34,134 nt of DNA from Nitrospirota bacterium (GCA_016222905.1 JACRPZ010000017.1:68319-102452), one strand, 5' to 3'. Counted from the first letter of the stretch, positions 7,305 to 15,854 are shown. The notes: generated from the sequence alone by a model not told the origin. Made by a program: numbers and translations.

Positions 7305-9292
7305 TCTCCCGCCTTTTTAAATCGTACTATCTTATAGTTTATATCGGAATAAACAGTTTCATATCTATTTATTGATCCCTTCACCCACCAGAGGCTTTTA
7401 AGGGCTTCCGCCTCTTTTTCTATCCACCCATCCTCTATTGATCTTGTCCTGACTAATATATATGTAACATTCTTCTCCTTCAAGGTCTTTAACCATTCAG
7501 GGTGAGTATCGGACTTGATGCTCACTATCTTGCTTGAAAAACCCCTGTTCCATAAAGGTGAATGGAAAAGCGGCTCAAAGGTGTAGGCAAGGGTCTCACC
7601 CGCCGATATATTTTTGCTTATCCATATCCAGTATCCGTATTCCTGACGCGCGTGCATGTCTATATTAAAGGGGGCGAGATGGGCTATTGTTCTGTCTTCC
7701 GCGGGTAGACTTATAAACTCTTTTATCTTCTCAGGCATAACACATGGTGAATTTGATACAAGAGACGTATAACCTGCAAGCAGGAGCGCAAGGATCTTCA
7801 GAATATTCTCCCTCTCTTTGAAGTATTCAAGAATCATTCCGAAGGATATGGCTCCAAGGCCGACTATGAAGATCACATACCTTGTGTTCCAGTTCCTTGG
7901 ATAGAGAATGAACGTAACAATAAGAATTATTCCTATAAATAAAAAATTATGCTCTTTTCTTTTTATTGTCAGGAGAGTTGAAAAGAGTATGCCCGGCAGA
8001 AAGAGGATAAACCATAAGGGGCCGAAACCGCTGAACCTCGAATCATAGAGATAGTACTTTACCCTCTCCTCCCAGACGTATAAGAGTTTCTTCAGAGGGG
8101 AAAGGTTATTTAAGACCTCAGGGGAAGGATCAATGATCCCGCCGTACAGGCCTTTGAAGATCGTGATATCGGCAATAGCAATCTCCATAGGATATACGGG
8201 ATTGCCGTATAAAACCCAGTTTTTTATATACCAGTAGCTTCCAAACAGAATTGCAGGCAGTAAAAAATTGAGAAGGTAAGGTCTGATGCCGTGCCTTAAG
8301 AACCCTATTTTTTTTGAATGCGAAGGCCGGTTGAAAGGATTGAGTCGCTTAAAAAACATCCTTGATAGAATGGCAAGTGACAGGATTGCAATAAAGAGAG
8401 GTCCCGATCCCTTTGAGCCTAATAGAATCCCGGCAGCAATCCCTGAGAGGAGAAGCGGCCACTTTTTGAAATACACCTCAACATTTTCATCGTCTGCGTG
8501 ATCTTCAGGTCTGGATATAAGAAAGTTTACGGCAATTAGAAAAAGAACGGATATCGCAACATCTACATAATTGGTTGTAGATTGTAGGATCATTATAGGG
8601 GTGAAGAAGAAGAGAAGAGAAGAGTAAATAGCATACTTCTCTCCGACCTTGAGTTTTAGCGCCACGCTGTAGATTGTCAAAACCCCCATTACAGTAAAAA
8701 ACATCTGGCTCAAATCCACAATATTATCGCTCTTTAAAAAGATGGTATTCCAGAGGAAGAAGAGCTCCGTATTCTTCGGAAATATATTTATGAATTGATC
8801 AATGAACCAAGGCGTATAGGTTTCGTGAATAGCTCCGCTCTGCATTATGTAGCCGACCATTGGAAGATGGTACCAGAGGGCGTCCCATGCATATGACGGG
8901 AAGAGATATCCGAGGAATATCATCCAGCATACTGAGGCAAGAAATAGAGCAAAAATAAAGAGCAGTGAACGGTCATAATTTATTATATTTAAAATACGTT
9001 CGGTTTCAGCTTTAATTTCATTGTAAGCGTTGGAGAAAATATTTCTTCTGGCTGAAGCGGCAATAAATACAGATGACGAGATGATAATATTGAGTATAAA
9101 AAGAGGGGTTGCATACAGCTGTTTAAAGAGTATGCCAAGCAGCATCTCTGTAGCTATTATCTGTGCGAGTCCCAGGATAAAAGAGCCTATGATTCTGTCG
9201 GCGAATGAGAGGTCTTTTTTCTTGTTAGCAAGAAAGAGAAACCATGAGGAGAATAGGGCAAGATTTATTATGATATATTTTAAAGTTTCCAC
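7301..9292 (-). CDS. GT-C family membrane glycosyltransferase (PMT/ArnT-like)
   Basis: The 663-residue protein has about 11-13 membrane helices and a soluble C-terminal domain of about 130 residues. In the first large periplasmic loop it has WDALWYHLPM, the acidic-residue loop seen in GT-C glycosyltransferases that take sugar from a polyprenyl phosphate. Further markers are NTELFFLWN and YWYIKNWVLYGNPVYP, both common in uncharacterised PMT-like proteins. The start is GTG, immediately after the TPR stop codon (no gap), so translation is probably coupled. The TPR gene upstream and the Dpm1-like GT2 downstream suggest periplasmic glycosylation of a lipid, protein or polysaccharide. Confidence 0.82.
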   Translation of the reverse strand: METLKYIIINLALFSSWFLFLANKKKDLSFADRIIGSFILGLAQIIATEMLLGILFKQLYATPLFILNIIISSSVFIAASARRNIFSNAYNEIKAETERILNIINYDRSLLFIFALFLASVCWMIFLGYLFPSYAWDALWYHLPMVGYIMQSGAIHETYTPWFIDQFINIFPKNTELFFLWNTIFLKSDNIVDLSQMFFTVMGVLTIYSVALKLKVGEKYAIYSSLLFFFTPIMILQSTTNYVDVAISVLFLIAVNFLISRPEDHADDENVEVYFKKWPLLLSGIAAGILLGSKGSGPLFIAILSLAILSRMFFKRLNPFNRPSHSKKIGFLRHGIRPYLLNFLLPAILFGSYWYIKNWVLYGNPVYPMEIAIADITIFKGLYGGIIDPSPEVLNNLSPLKKLLYVWEERVKYYLYDSRFSGFGPLWFILFLPGILFSTLLTIKRKEHNFLFIGIILIVTFILYPRNWNTRYVIFIVGLGAISFGMILEYFKERENILKILALLLAGYTSLVSNSPCVMPEKIKEFISLPAEDRTIAHLAPFNIDMHARQEYGYWIWISKNISAGETLAYTFEPLFHSPLWNRGFSSKIVSIKSDTHPEWLKTLKEKNVTYILVRTRSIEDGWIEKEAEALKSLWWVKGSINRYETVYSDINYKIVRFKKAGE

Positions 9293-9901
9293 TTAATCGA
9301 GGCAGTTCCAGAATCTCCTGAAGCTGCAATCTGTCATTTCATGATAATGCCTGAGTTCTTCTGCAGCCTTCTCCTTCATCCCCATCTTCTCATAAAGCGC
9401 CGCAATATCCCAAAGTGCATACCGGTAAGCAGGGTCAATCTCCAGCACTTTCTGGTATTCTTTCAGGGAATCATCATATCTGCCGCTTTCCTTGTAAACA
9501 TATGCCAGATCATAATGAACGTAAACGCTGTCTGGATTTATCTTCAGCGCCTTTTCATACTGCGCCAGCGCCATGTCATACATTCCCTTTTCCCTGTATA
9601 CATAACCTAAATCATAATTGGCATCCGGATGCTCTGGGAATATATTCAGCAGCCTCTTGTAAACATATTCAGCATTATTAAACTCTCTTCTCTCTTTATA
9701 CATTAATCCTAACTGGTAAAAGGAATAGGCATCCTCTGGGTTTGATTCCACGGCTTTCTTGAATTCAACAATGGCTTTGTCAGGCAGTTTTAAGGACTGA
9801 TAAAAGACTGCTGTCAGTGTATGTTTGTGCTGAAGTATATATAAAGATGATATTAATAGAAGACAACCAGTCGCCAGCAGGGGGAAGAACTTTTTTTTCA
9901 T
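9293..9901 (-). CDS. Membrane-anchored TPR protein
   Basis: The 202-residue protein has an N-terminal signal anchor (KKKFFPLLATG plus hydrophobic residues) and about four tetratricopeptide units between residues 40 and 185, with the usual W/Y-x2-LG-Y and A-x3-Y/F-x2-A-L spacing and P at unit ends. It should face the periplasm. The last residues (CSFRRFWNCLD) carry two Cys that could form a disulfide. TPR proteins in polysaccharide loci often scaffold synthases and outer-membrane exporters (for example BcsC or AlgK), so a similar role is plausible here. An intrinsic hairpin ends only a few bases before its ribosome site AAGGA, so its expression is probably limited relative to the upstream genes. 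Confidence 0.82.
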   Translation of the reverse strand: MKKKFFPLLATGCLLLISSLYILQHKHTLTAVFYQSLKLPDKAIVEFKKAVESNPEDAYSFYQLGLMYKERREFNNAEYVYKRLLNIFPEHPDANYDLGYVYREKGMYDMALAQYEKALKINPDSVYVHYDLAYVYKESGRYDDSLKEYQKVLEIDPAYRYALWDIAALYEKMGMKEKAAEELRHYHEMTDCSFRRFWNCLD

Positions 9902-9905
9902 TATC

Positions 9906-9945
9906 CTTAAAAACTGAAATTGCGATGCCGAAGCATCGCAATTTC
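9906..9945 (-). terminator. Intrinsic terminator or attenuator in front of the TPR gene
   Basis: On the minus strand GAAATTGCGATGC (9933-9945), loop TTCG (9929-9932) and GCATCGCAATTTC (9916-9928) form a perfect 13-bp stem with the very stable UUCG tetraloop. It is followed by AGTTTTTAAGG, so the U tract runs straight into the ribosome site of the TPR gene (ATG at 9901). It should end most transcripts from the outer-membrane gene; the five or more genes downstream then depend on read-through or a promoter I cannot see. Confidence 0.85.
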
Positions 9946-9979
9946 TATATTACAGAAATACTGATTTCTATCAAAGTTT

Positions 9980-10966
9980 TTAATGCATGTAAACCAGCGC
10001 TATGCCGTAAGTATTGCCGAGAGCAGTGTCTTTAGTCTTGAAAGGACCGAAGCCTTCAAGTGTCCTGTCGTACGATAACACTGTCTGTATCTTTGGGGTA
10101 ATGTTAAATGCCAGACTTACCCCTGCGCTTAAGGAATCCGCTTCAAGGCCCAATGAATCCTTTATCAGCACAACATCACCATGCTCCGCAAACCCGCCAT
10201 ACTTATAATTCTCTCTTATAAGTTCATCAGATACAGAGGCATTGCCAACCGACTTTGTCCATGCCACAATACCTCTTATGGATAACCGTGAAGTAATCGG
10301 GTATCCGCCGCCAAAAGAGATTTTAATCTCATCGCCCGGATCAAAGGTCATCGGTTCAAATTCATCGTTTTCGAATCTGAAATTGTAGCCGATGTTTGCC
10401 CATCCATAACCTTTCGGATTAAAAGCTTTGCCGAACAATATCGCTAATGTCGTATCGTACTGACCGTTTCCGAGGCTTAAATGTGTCAAAGGATTTCCAT
10501 AATCGTATGCCTCCGGTATCTTTACTTGTCCCTGGACAGACATGAGTATGCCTTTGCCGAGGAGATTACCAGCAAGGCTGTGTCTTAATCCTATATTTAT
10601 ATCCCCGACACCGCTTGGTCCATCTTCACCCGCATATTTTAAGGCATCATTGGACTTCTGCCAGTCGTAAGGGATGGCAGTAAAGACCGTGAGCTTATCC
10701 GTAATTCCATATTCTCCATAGTATGTAATCTTCTTTGATACAAATGCTTCCTGGTCCTCCTTATGTACATCACCATATATATCAAGGATTGCACCTTCCT
10801 CATCGTGTTCAATTGATGTGTATTTTTCGGTGGTGTCATAGTAGCTGAAGGTCAACTGATTGTAAGAATGTCCTTTTGCCTGTGTCCAGGCTGAAAAGGC
10901 ATTGCCGGATATAAACGCTACACTAAAGGCAGATAGAAATAAAACCGTTAAAATCCTTTTGCTCAT
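9980..10966 (-). CDS. Outer-membrane protein, phenol-degradation MetA-pathway type fold
   Basis: The 328-residue protein has a signal peptide (cleavage near AFSAW) and a barrel-like body beginning WTQAKGHSYNQLTFSYY. The segments YGITDKLTVFTAIPYDW and GVGDINIGLRHSL resemble the transporter family named after the MetA pathway of phenol degradation, whose members are outer-membrane barrels of mostly unknown function. The terminal strand ends YGIALVYMH, with an aromatic residue near the end. It follows the cellulose-synthase-like GT2 by 36 bases with GAGGAGGGA as ribosome site, so it could be the export pore for the product of that synthase (inference). Confidence 0.75.
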   Translation of the reverse strand: MSKRILTVLFLSAFSVAFISGNAFSAWTQAKGHSYNQLTFSYYDTTEKYTSIEHDEEGAILDIYGDVHKEDQEAFVSKKITYYGEYGITDKLTVFTAIPYDWQKSNDALKYAGEDGPSGVGDINIGLRHSLAGNLLGKGILMSVQGQVKIPEAYDYGNPLTHLSLGNGQYDTTLAILFGKAFNPKGYGWANIGYNFRFENDEFEPMTFDPGDEIKISFGGGYPITSRLSIRGIVAWTKSVGNASVSDELIRENYKYGGFAEHGDVVLIKDSLGLEADSLSAGVSLAFNITPKIQTVLSYDRTLEGFGPFKTKDTALGNTYGIALVYMH

Positions 10967-11002
10967 GATTCCCTCCTCTTATCCCTATTTTTAGAAAAAT
11001 AA

Positions 11003-12523
11003 TTATGCAGTAATTATATCTTCACTGCTTCTTTTAGCGGCTTCCAGACGAATGAGCCTCTTCGAAATTATACGACCCCATAATAGCTGAAAAAAAGAAA
11101 AAAAAGCAACGTAAAAATAGCCGATCTGAAAAATCATCAAAAACGGGATGGATATATAGACTTTATTTGTAAATGCAAAGTAAATATTGAATGTAAAATA
11201 GATGCCGAGAAGCAGCTCAATAATTACCAGAGAGCTTATCCCGCCTTTATATATTTTGCCGGCCCACCTATCTTTCCTGCCCTGTATACTGAACTTTGGC
11301 GTGCGTTCAAATTCAGTCTTTCTGTTAAAAAGCGCTTCTAACACTGCTTTTGAATTGTTAACTGACAGCCCGATACCCAGGGACATCAGCATGGGCATAT
11401 AAATCAGTCTCGACTTCCAGTCTTTATACGCCTCTTTCTGTGAACAGGTATAAAAAAATGAGATGCCCACTGTCGCAACCAGCAGGAAAGGCACGTCTGT
11501 AACTATCATGCGGAACCACCCGGCATTAATCCTTGCAACCATTGACGGGTACATCAATACCGAGAGCATTAACATAAGAAGATAGGAGATATTATTTGTA
11601 AGATGGAAGAAAGCCTCGATTTTCACTTTTAGAGGAAGTTTGCTTTTTAATATTGCAGGCAGCAGTTTCTTTGCGGTCTGTATTGATCCCTTTGCCCATC
11701 TGTACTGTTGGCTCTTAAATCCATTGATCTCAACCGGAATTTCAGATGGCGACAATTCATCTTTTAAAAATATAAATTTCCATCCATTAAGCTGCGACCT
11801 GTAGCTTAAATCCAGATCTTCCGTAAGCGTATCGTTCTGCCATCCTCCTGAGCTCTCTATGGCTTCTTTTCTCCAGATTCCCGCTGTTCCGTTGAAGTTG
11901 AAGAACCGGCCCGACCAGTTTCGAGCTGCATGCTCTATTACAAAATGACCATCAAGCATAATTGCCTGAATTCTGGTCAATAGTGAATAGTCTCTATTCA
12001 GGTAACTCCATCTCATCTGTACCATGCCGACTGACTTATCAGAAAAGTAATGAATGGCTTTATGGATTATATCTTTCGAAGGAAGAAAGTCCGCATCAAA
12101 GACCGCGATAAACTCGCCTTTTGCAGTCTTGAGCCCTTCCGAAAGAGCCCCGCCCTTGAAGCCTTCCCTGTTTTCGCGGTGAATATAACTTATATCAAAC
12201 CCTTTATCCTTAAATTCCTTGACGCATTCTTGGGTGATAAGAGTTGTTTCGTCTGTTGAATCATCAAGGACTTGTATATCAAGCAGCTCTTTCGGGTAAT
12301 CAATACTGCAGGACGCTTCAATCAGTCTCCTGACAACATACATCTCGTTATATAAAGGAAGCTGCACTGTAACTCTGGGCAAAGGGTGTAATCTTCCTGA
12401 AAGCTTCGGTTTGTCTTTCTGATGCTTGTAATATAGATATACCATATGGTAACGGTGTGAGGAATAAATAAAGACGGTGATGAGAATAATAAAGTATACC
12501 GCTAAAAATAAATAAAGAAGCAT
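11003..12523 (-). CDS. Cellulose-synthase-like GT2 (processive beta-glycan synthase)
   Basis: The 506-residue membrane enzyme has one N-terminal helix pair, a cytoplasmic GT-A domain (about 45-290) and four or five C-terminal helices. The catalytic signatures are all present: Asp87/88 in VLDDSTDE, the DxD Asp143-x-Asp145, TED 234-236 and QQYRW 272-276. This is the D,D,D,QxxRW set of processive beta-glycosyltransferases. There is no PilZ domain at the C-terminus, so it is not the BcsA type; it is closer to the CESA/CslA-like bacterial group that makes glucan or glucomannan-type polymers. It is the first gene of an eight-gene array and has a near-consensus promoter. The polymer is not identifiable. 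Confidence 0.88.
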   Translation of the reverse strand: MLLYLFLAVYFIILITVFIYSSHRYHMVYLYYKHQKDKPKLSGRLHPLPRVTVQLPLYNEMYVVRRLIEASCSIDYPKELLDIQVLDDSTDETTLITQECVKEFKDKGFDISYIHRENREGFKGGALSEGLKTAKGEFIAVFDADFLPSKDIIHKAIHYFSDKSVGMVQMRWSYLNRDYSLLTRIQAIMLDGHFVIEHAARNWSGRFFNFNGTAGIWRKEAIESSGGWQNDTLTEDLDLSYRSQLNGWKFIFLKDELSPSEIPVEINGFKSQQYRWAKGSIQTAKKLLPAILKSKLPLKVKIEAFFHLTNNISYLLMLMLSVLMYPSMVARINAGWFRMIVTDVPFLLVATVGISFFYTCSQKEAYKDWKSRLIYMPMLMSLGIGLSVNNSKAVLEALFNRKTEFERTPKFSIQGRKDRWAGKIYKGGISSLVIIELLLGIYFTFNIYFAFTNKVYISIPFLMIFQIGYFYVAFFSFFQLLWGRIISKRLIRLEAAKRSSEDIITA

Positions 12524-12577
12524 TCCACAGATCCTTAATGTTTTAGTTGTAAAAATAGAGGGTTTTTCAGTTTAAGA

Positions 12578-12620
12578 ACTATAACACAGCACCTCTATGG
12601 TGTCAATATTGTCTAATATT
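12578..12620 (-). promoter_or_regulatory. Promoter of the glycan operon with adjacent dyad (candidate ArsR operator)
   Basis: On the minus strand a perfect TTGACA (12601-12606) is followed after 17 bases by TATAGT (12578-12583). The predicted leader to the ATG at 12523 is about 48 bases and contains AAGGA. The dyad AATATT-GTCT-AATATT (12605-12620) overlaps the upstream edge of the -35 box and lies between this promoter and the divergent ArsR gene, the usual place for an operator. Confidence 0.7.
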
Positions 12621-12652
12621 TGCGTATAATTACAAATACCTAAATGTTTCTC

Positions 12653-12681
12653 TTGACAAAAGTAGAGTAAAAATCATAAGG
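12653..12681 (+). promoter_or_regulatory. Possible promoter of the ArsR-family gene
   Basis: TTGACA (12653-12658) is followed after 17 bases by ATAAGG, a poor -10 match. A second TATAAT at 12625-12630 lacks a good -35. GAGG at 12691-12694 would serve as ribosome site for the TTG start. Confidence 0.4.
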
Positions 12682-12702
12682 TTTAAACATGAGGATGCCC
12701 TG

Positions 12703-13026
12703 TTGAAAACTCCATATTCAAAATCTTCTATTGACTGGACGGTAATTTTAAAGGCTCTTGCAGATGAAAGCCGTTTGCAGATTATTCACGAGCTTTTAAA
12801 AGGCGATTCTTCTGTAACAAGCCTGTCAGATGTCCTCGGGATAAAAATATACAATATCTCCCGGCACCTTAAGGTTCTTGAGAACAGCAGGCTGGTGACA
12901 AAGAGGAAAGACGGCAACAGCAGAATCTACCGCATAACAGAAGACCTTATGCATCGTTATTTACGCAAAGAACAGGTGCTTGACCTCGGCTGCTGTAAAT
13001 TTACCTTTAAAGGGTTAAGCAAGTAA
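12703..13026 (+). CDS. ArsR/SmtB-family transcriptional regulator
   Basis: The 107-residue protein is a winged helix-turn-helix: LADESRLQIIHELLKG, then the recognition region LSDVLGIKIYNISRHLKVLE, then the wing LVTKRKDGNSRIYRI. It lacks the classical CVCDL metal site in helix 3; instead a Cys pair (LGCCKF) sits in the C-terminal tail, which could bind metal or sense redox. No ATG fits the frame: the start is TTG at 12703, eight bases after GAGG, and two upstream ATGs are out of frame. It is divergent from the glycan operon, whose promoter carries a dyad, so that operon is its likeliest target along with itself. Confidence 0.85.
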   Translation: MKTPYSKSSIDWTVILKALADESRLQIIHELLKGDSSVTSLSDVLGIKIYNISRHLKVLENSRLVTKRKDGNSRIYRITEDLMHRYLRKEQVLDLGCCKFTFKGLSK

Positions 13027-13163
13027 GCCTTAACCATCTTCAAACGTGATAGCTTCCCCGGCATTTTTCTGATGTAGCAAACATGGTTCGTTTTAACTTG
13101 AGGCAATATTTTTGCGGCTTAATTTGCGGGCAAAATTCAGCTTGATGTATCTGACAAATTTTA

Positions 13164-13192
13164 TTACACTTTTTCAGAGATTAACATACAAT
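13164..13192 (+). promoter_or_regulatory. Possible promoter of the acyltransferase gene
   Basis: TTACAC (13164-13169) and TACAAT (13187-13192) are 17 bases apart. Transcription would start about 19 bases before the ATG at 13218, and that short leader has no Shine-Dalgarno sequence. Confidence 0.4.
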
Positions 13193-13217
13193 ATCGCCAT
13201 ACTTATGTTCTTAGTAA

Positions 13218-13871
13218 ATGCATTATAATATCTCCAAAAAGATCAAAAAAGAGATGGGCCTGATTTACAGGTTTGCCGCCCTGATTATAAGGCTGATATT
13301 TCATATCAACGGCGGGCTGGTTGTTAAAGGCAGCGAAAATATCCCCCTTGAAGGCGGCGTTATTATCGCCTTCAATCATTTAAGCTTTCTGGACCCGCTT
13401 TTAGCAGGAGCCGCGCTTCCGAGAAGGGCTACGTTTATGGCAAGAAGAGAGCTCTTTAATGTTCCTGTTCTGGGCTGGATGGCAAAGCATTATGCGCTTC
13501 CTGTTGACAAGGAGAGGTTTCTTCCTTCAACCGTAAAGCAATCTGTAAAAAGACTCCGGGGAGGAGAGGTTGTCGTGATATTCCCTGAGGGCATGAGAAG
13601 CAAGACAGGCGAGCTCCTTGAGGCAGGCCAGGGCGTCGGCATGATAGCTCTTCACGGAAATGTTCCTATTGTTCCTGCGCTTATCACAGGCTCAAATGCG
13701 GCGCTTCCATTTGACGCCAGGTGGCTAAAGAGGGCGAAGGTATCAGTAATTTTTGGCAAACCGATATATTTTTCCAAAGGAGAGGTAGCCGACCAGCGCC
13801 ACTCTTTATACAAGGATATAAGCGATAAAGTTATGTATAATATAGGCAGACTTCAAAAGAGATCTGCTTAA
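13218..13871 (+). CDS. plsC: PlsC-like 1-acylglycerol-3-phosphate acyltransferase
   Basis: The 217-residue protein has the acyltransferase block I NHLSFLD (His-x4-Asp, catalytic), block II-like FMARRELF, block III FPEGMRS and block IV VPIVPALITGS. A hydrophobic N-terminal helix (about 14-30) should attach it to the inner membrane. It would acylate lysophosphatidic acid to phosphatidic acid in phospholipid synthesis, although other lysolipid acceptors are possible in this large family. The start is uncertain: ATG 13218 has no ribosome site, and ATG 13254 is an alternative that loses 12 residues. The stop codon is one base from the convergent yacG stop. Confidence 0.85.
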   Translation: MHYNISKKIKKEMGLIYRFAALIIRLIFHINGGLVVKGSENIPLEGGVIIAFNHLSFLDPLLAGAALPRRATFMARRELFNVPVLGWMAKHYALPVDKERFLPSTVKQSVKRLRGGEVVVIFPEGMRSKTGELLEAGQGVGMIALHGNVPIVPALITGSNAALPFDARWLKRAKVSVIFGKPIYFSKGEVADQRHSLYKDISDKVMYNIGRLQKRSA

Positions 13872-13872
13872 T

Positions 13873-14067
13873 TTAATCGCGCTCTTCTTCATTTTCCGGT
13901 TCCGAAGAAATTTGGTCTGATTCATCCTCAGGCCTTCCGGCTATACTGTATTCATCCGATGCCCATGCACCGAGGTCTATCAGCTTGCACCGTTCTGAAC
14001 AAAAGGGTCTGAAGGGATTACCCTCCCATTTTGATTCTTTCTTACATCCGGGACATTTTATCTTCAT
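13873..14067 (-). CDS. yacG: DNA gyrase inhibitor/zinc-finger protein YacG
   Basis: I chose the internal ATG at 14067 because it gives 64 residues, the usual YacG size, and because the 20 upstream residues have no counterpart in the family; neither start has a clear ribosome site. The protein has the four-Cys zinc finger (CPGC and CSERC) and the family signature [17 protein letters not shown] followed by W and Y. The C-terminus is a long acidic tail (EDESDQ, EPENEEE). In E. coli YacG binds GyrB and blocks DNA binding by gyrase. It is convergent with the acyltransferase gene with no space for a terminator. Confidence 0.9.
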   Translation of the reverse strand: MKIKCPGCKKESKWEGNPFRPFCSERCKLIDLGAWASDEYSIAGRPEDESDQISSEPENEEERD

Positions 14068-14164
14068 GGCGGCTTGTTCAGTATAAACAATTAATTTTAA
14101 GTGTTGCAATGAAAGATTATGGTTCATTCGTAAAAAAATGGAAAGAAGCTATAAAATAAAAAAA

Positions 14165-14634
14165 TTTACAAAAAGGAGGGATCCTGACGATAGAGACAAT
14201 GCCGGCAGTATGGACAGTGCATTTATCAAGATGCACGGCTATGGAGAACCCGGAATGCATGCACTTATTACAGTTTCCGACACGGGCGAGGCCATGAGTG
14301 ATAGAATAAGGGAGAAGATATTCGAGCCGTTCTTCACCACAAAAGAAGTTGGCAGAGGCACGGGACTCGGTCTTTCAATAGTCTACGGCATAGTGAAACA
14401 GCACAATGGCTATATAAACTGCTACAGCGAACCCGGCAAGGGTGCAACATTTAAGATATATCTGCCTTTAATTAAAGATGAAGCTGAAAAAATTGAAATC
14501 GCCGAGGAAGAATTACAAGCCGCTATGCGGCGGACATTATACAGAGATTCGGAATTGAAGAGGGCATTGAATTCATCTCAAAACCAGTCTTTCCGAATGA
14601 ACTTTTGCGGAAGGTTAGGGATATGCTCGGATAA
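14165..14634 (+). pseudogene. Relic of a hybrid histidine kinase (HATPase plus receiver tail)
   Basis: Three frames must be joined to read this. Frame one (14175-14201) gives GGILTIET, the end of an N box. Frame two (14208-14515) gives a long HATPase segment: [16 protein letters not shown]1 box altered to DTGEAM, F box EPFFTTKE, G2 GTGLGLS, and YSEPGKGATFKIYLPL. Frame three (about 14518-14634) gives the end of a receiver domain: YAADIIQRFG, EFISKPVF, PNELLRKVRDMLG, stop. The sensor, the phospho-accepting His domain and most of the receiver are gone. The 166-residue open frame at 14138-14638 is therefore a decayed gene and not a functional protein. Family recognition rests on conserved kinase boxes. 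Confidence 0.8.
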
Positions 14635-14648
14635 ATGAAGGTAATCAA

Positions 14649-15854
14649 ATGAAACGACAAATGTTATTCTTGGGCATCGCATGGCTGATAATTTTATCCG
14701 CTTCATTTATGTTCCAGCATTATGAATCAGAGCGTACCCATAATGATCTGATACTAAACACCACACGGACATTATTCGACAACATTGTATTGACAAGGAA
14801 GTGGAATGCCATACATGGCGGAGTATATGCCCCTGTGACAAAAGAGAATCAGCCAAACCAATATCTCGATGATCCCATGAGGGATATAAAGGTCAACGAT
14901 ACTTTGACGCTGACCAAGATCAATCCTGCTGCTATGACCAGGCAGTTGGGTGAAATGTCGGTCAAGGGAGGAAAATTTCAGGTCCATATAACAAGCCTGA
15001 AGCTTTTGCGACCTGAAAACCTGCCTTCACCTCGCGAGCAAAAGGCACTGGAATCTTTTGAAAAAGGCGAGAAGGAGGCTGGGGAATTTATTAAAGACGG
15101 CACAAATATGAAGTTTTTTTATATGGCGCCTCTGAAAGCTGAAAAGGCATGTTTGAAGTGTCATGAAAAGCAGGGATATAAAGAAGGAGAGATCAGAGGC
15201 GGCATCAGCATCATTATACCAGTACATCACAATGAACACTTAGCATCTATTATAGCAGGCCACGCTATTGTGGGACTGTTTGGCTTGTTTGGAATAATGC
15301 TATTTTCAATGAAACTCAATAAATCCTATCGAAAAATTCAGAAGCAGGCTGTTATAGACGCCTTGACTGAGATTCCCAACCGGCGTGCTTTCATGTTGCG
15401 AATAGAGTCGGAATTCAGACGCAGCGCAAGAGAAAACAGACCGCTCTCCGTCATTATGATCGATATAGACCACTTTAAATTGTATAACGATACTTACGGT
15501 CACGCGGCAGGCGATGAATGCCTTAAAAAAGTGGCGCAGGCCATTATAAATACAGTAAAACGTCCCGGTGATTTTTGCGCAAGATACGGAGGAGAAGAAT
15601 TTGTTGTTTTACTGCCTGATACGGCGGTTGATGCAGCGCGCCTGCTTGCGGAAAATATCAGATCCAACATTAAAGATATGAAACTTTCTCATAAAGAATG
15701 CCCGCCGCTGTATGTTGTCACCATAAGCCTCGGAGTAGCCGCAACAGTCGGCAGTTCAACAACAACATACGAAACGGTTCTTCGGCAATCGGACAAGGCG
15801 CTGTATAATGCAAAGCGTAGAGGCCGGAACCAGGTTGAGGTGTTTGAAGTATAA
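14649..15854 (+). CDS. Membrane diguanylate cyclase with heme-type DUF3365 sensor
   Basis: The 401-residue protein has a transmembrane helix (about 6-22), a periplasmic domain to about 197 of the DUF3365/Tll0287-like type, a second helix (about 199-221) and a cytoplasmic GGDEF domain (about 235-401). The sensor has one c-type heme motif, CLKCH (Cys168, Cys171, His172). The cyclase active site is GGEEF 314-318, with RPGD (305-308) five residues before it, matching the inhibitory c-di-GMP I site, and DIDHFK at the metal site. It should make c-di-GMP in response to redox, gas or heme state; the sensed signal is not visible. GAAGG precedes the start. It lies between two signalling relics. Confidence 0.9.
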   Translation: MKRQMLFLGIAWLIILSASFMFQHYESERTHNDLILNTTRTLFDNIVLTRKWNAIHGGVYAPVTKENQPNQYLDDPMRDIKVNDTLTLTKINPAAMTRQLGEMSVKGGKFQVHITSLKLLRPENLPSPREQKALESFEKGEKEAGEFIKDGTNMKFFYMAPLKAEKACLKCHEKQGYKEGEIRGGISIIIPVHHNEHLASIIAGHAIVGLFGLFGIMLFSMKLNKSYRKIQKQAVIDALTEIPNRRAFMLRIESEFRRSARENRPLSVIMIDIDHFKLYNDTYGHAAGDECLKKVAQAIINTVKRPGDFCARYGGEEFVVLLPDTAVDAARLLAENIRSNIKDMKLSHKECPPLYVVTISLGVAATVGSSTTTYETVLRQSDKALYNAKRRGRNQVEVFEV

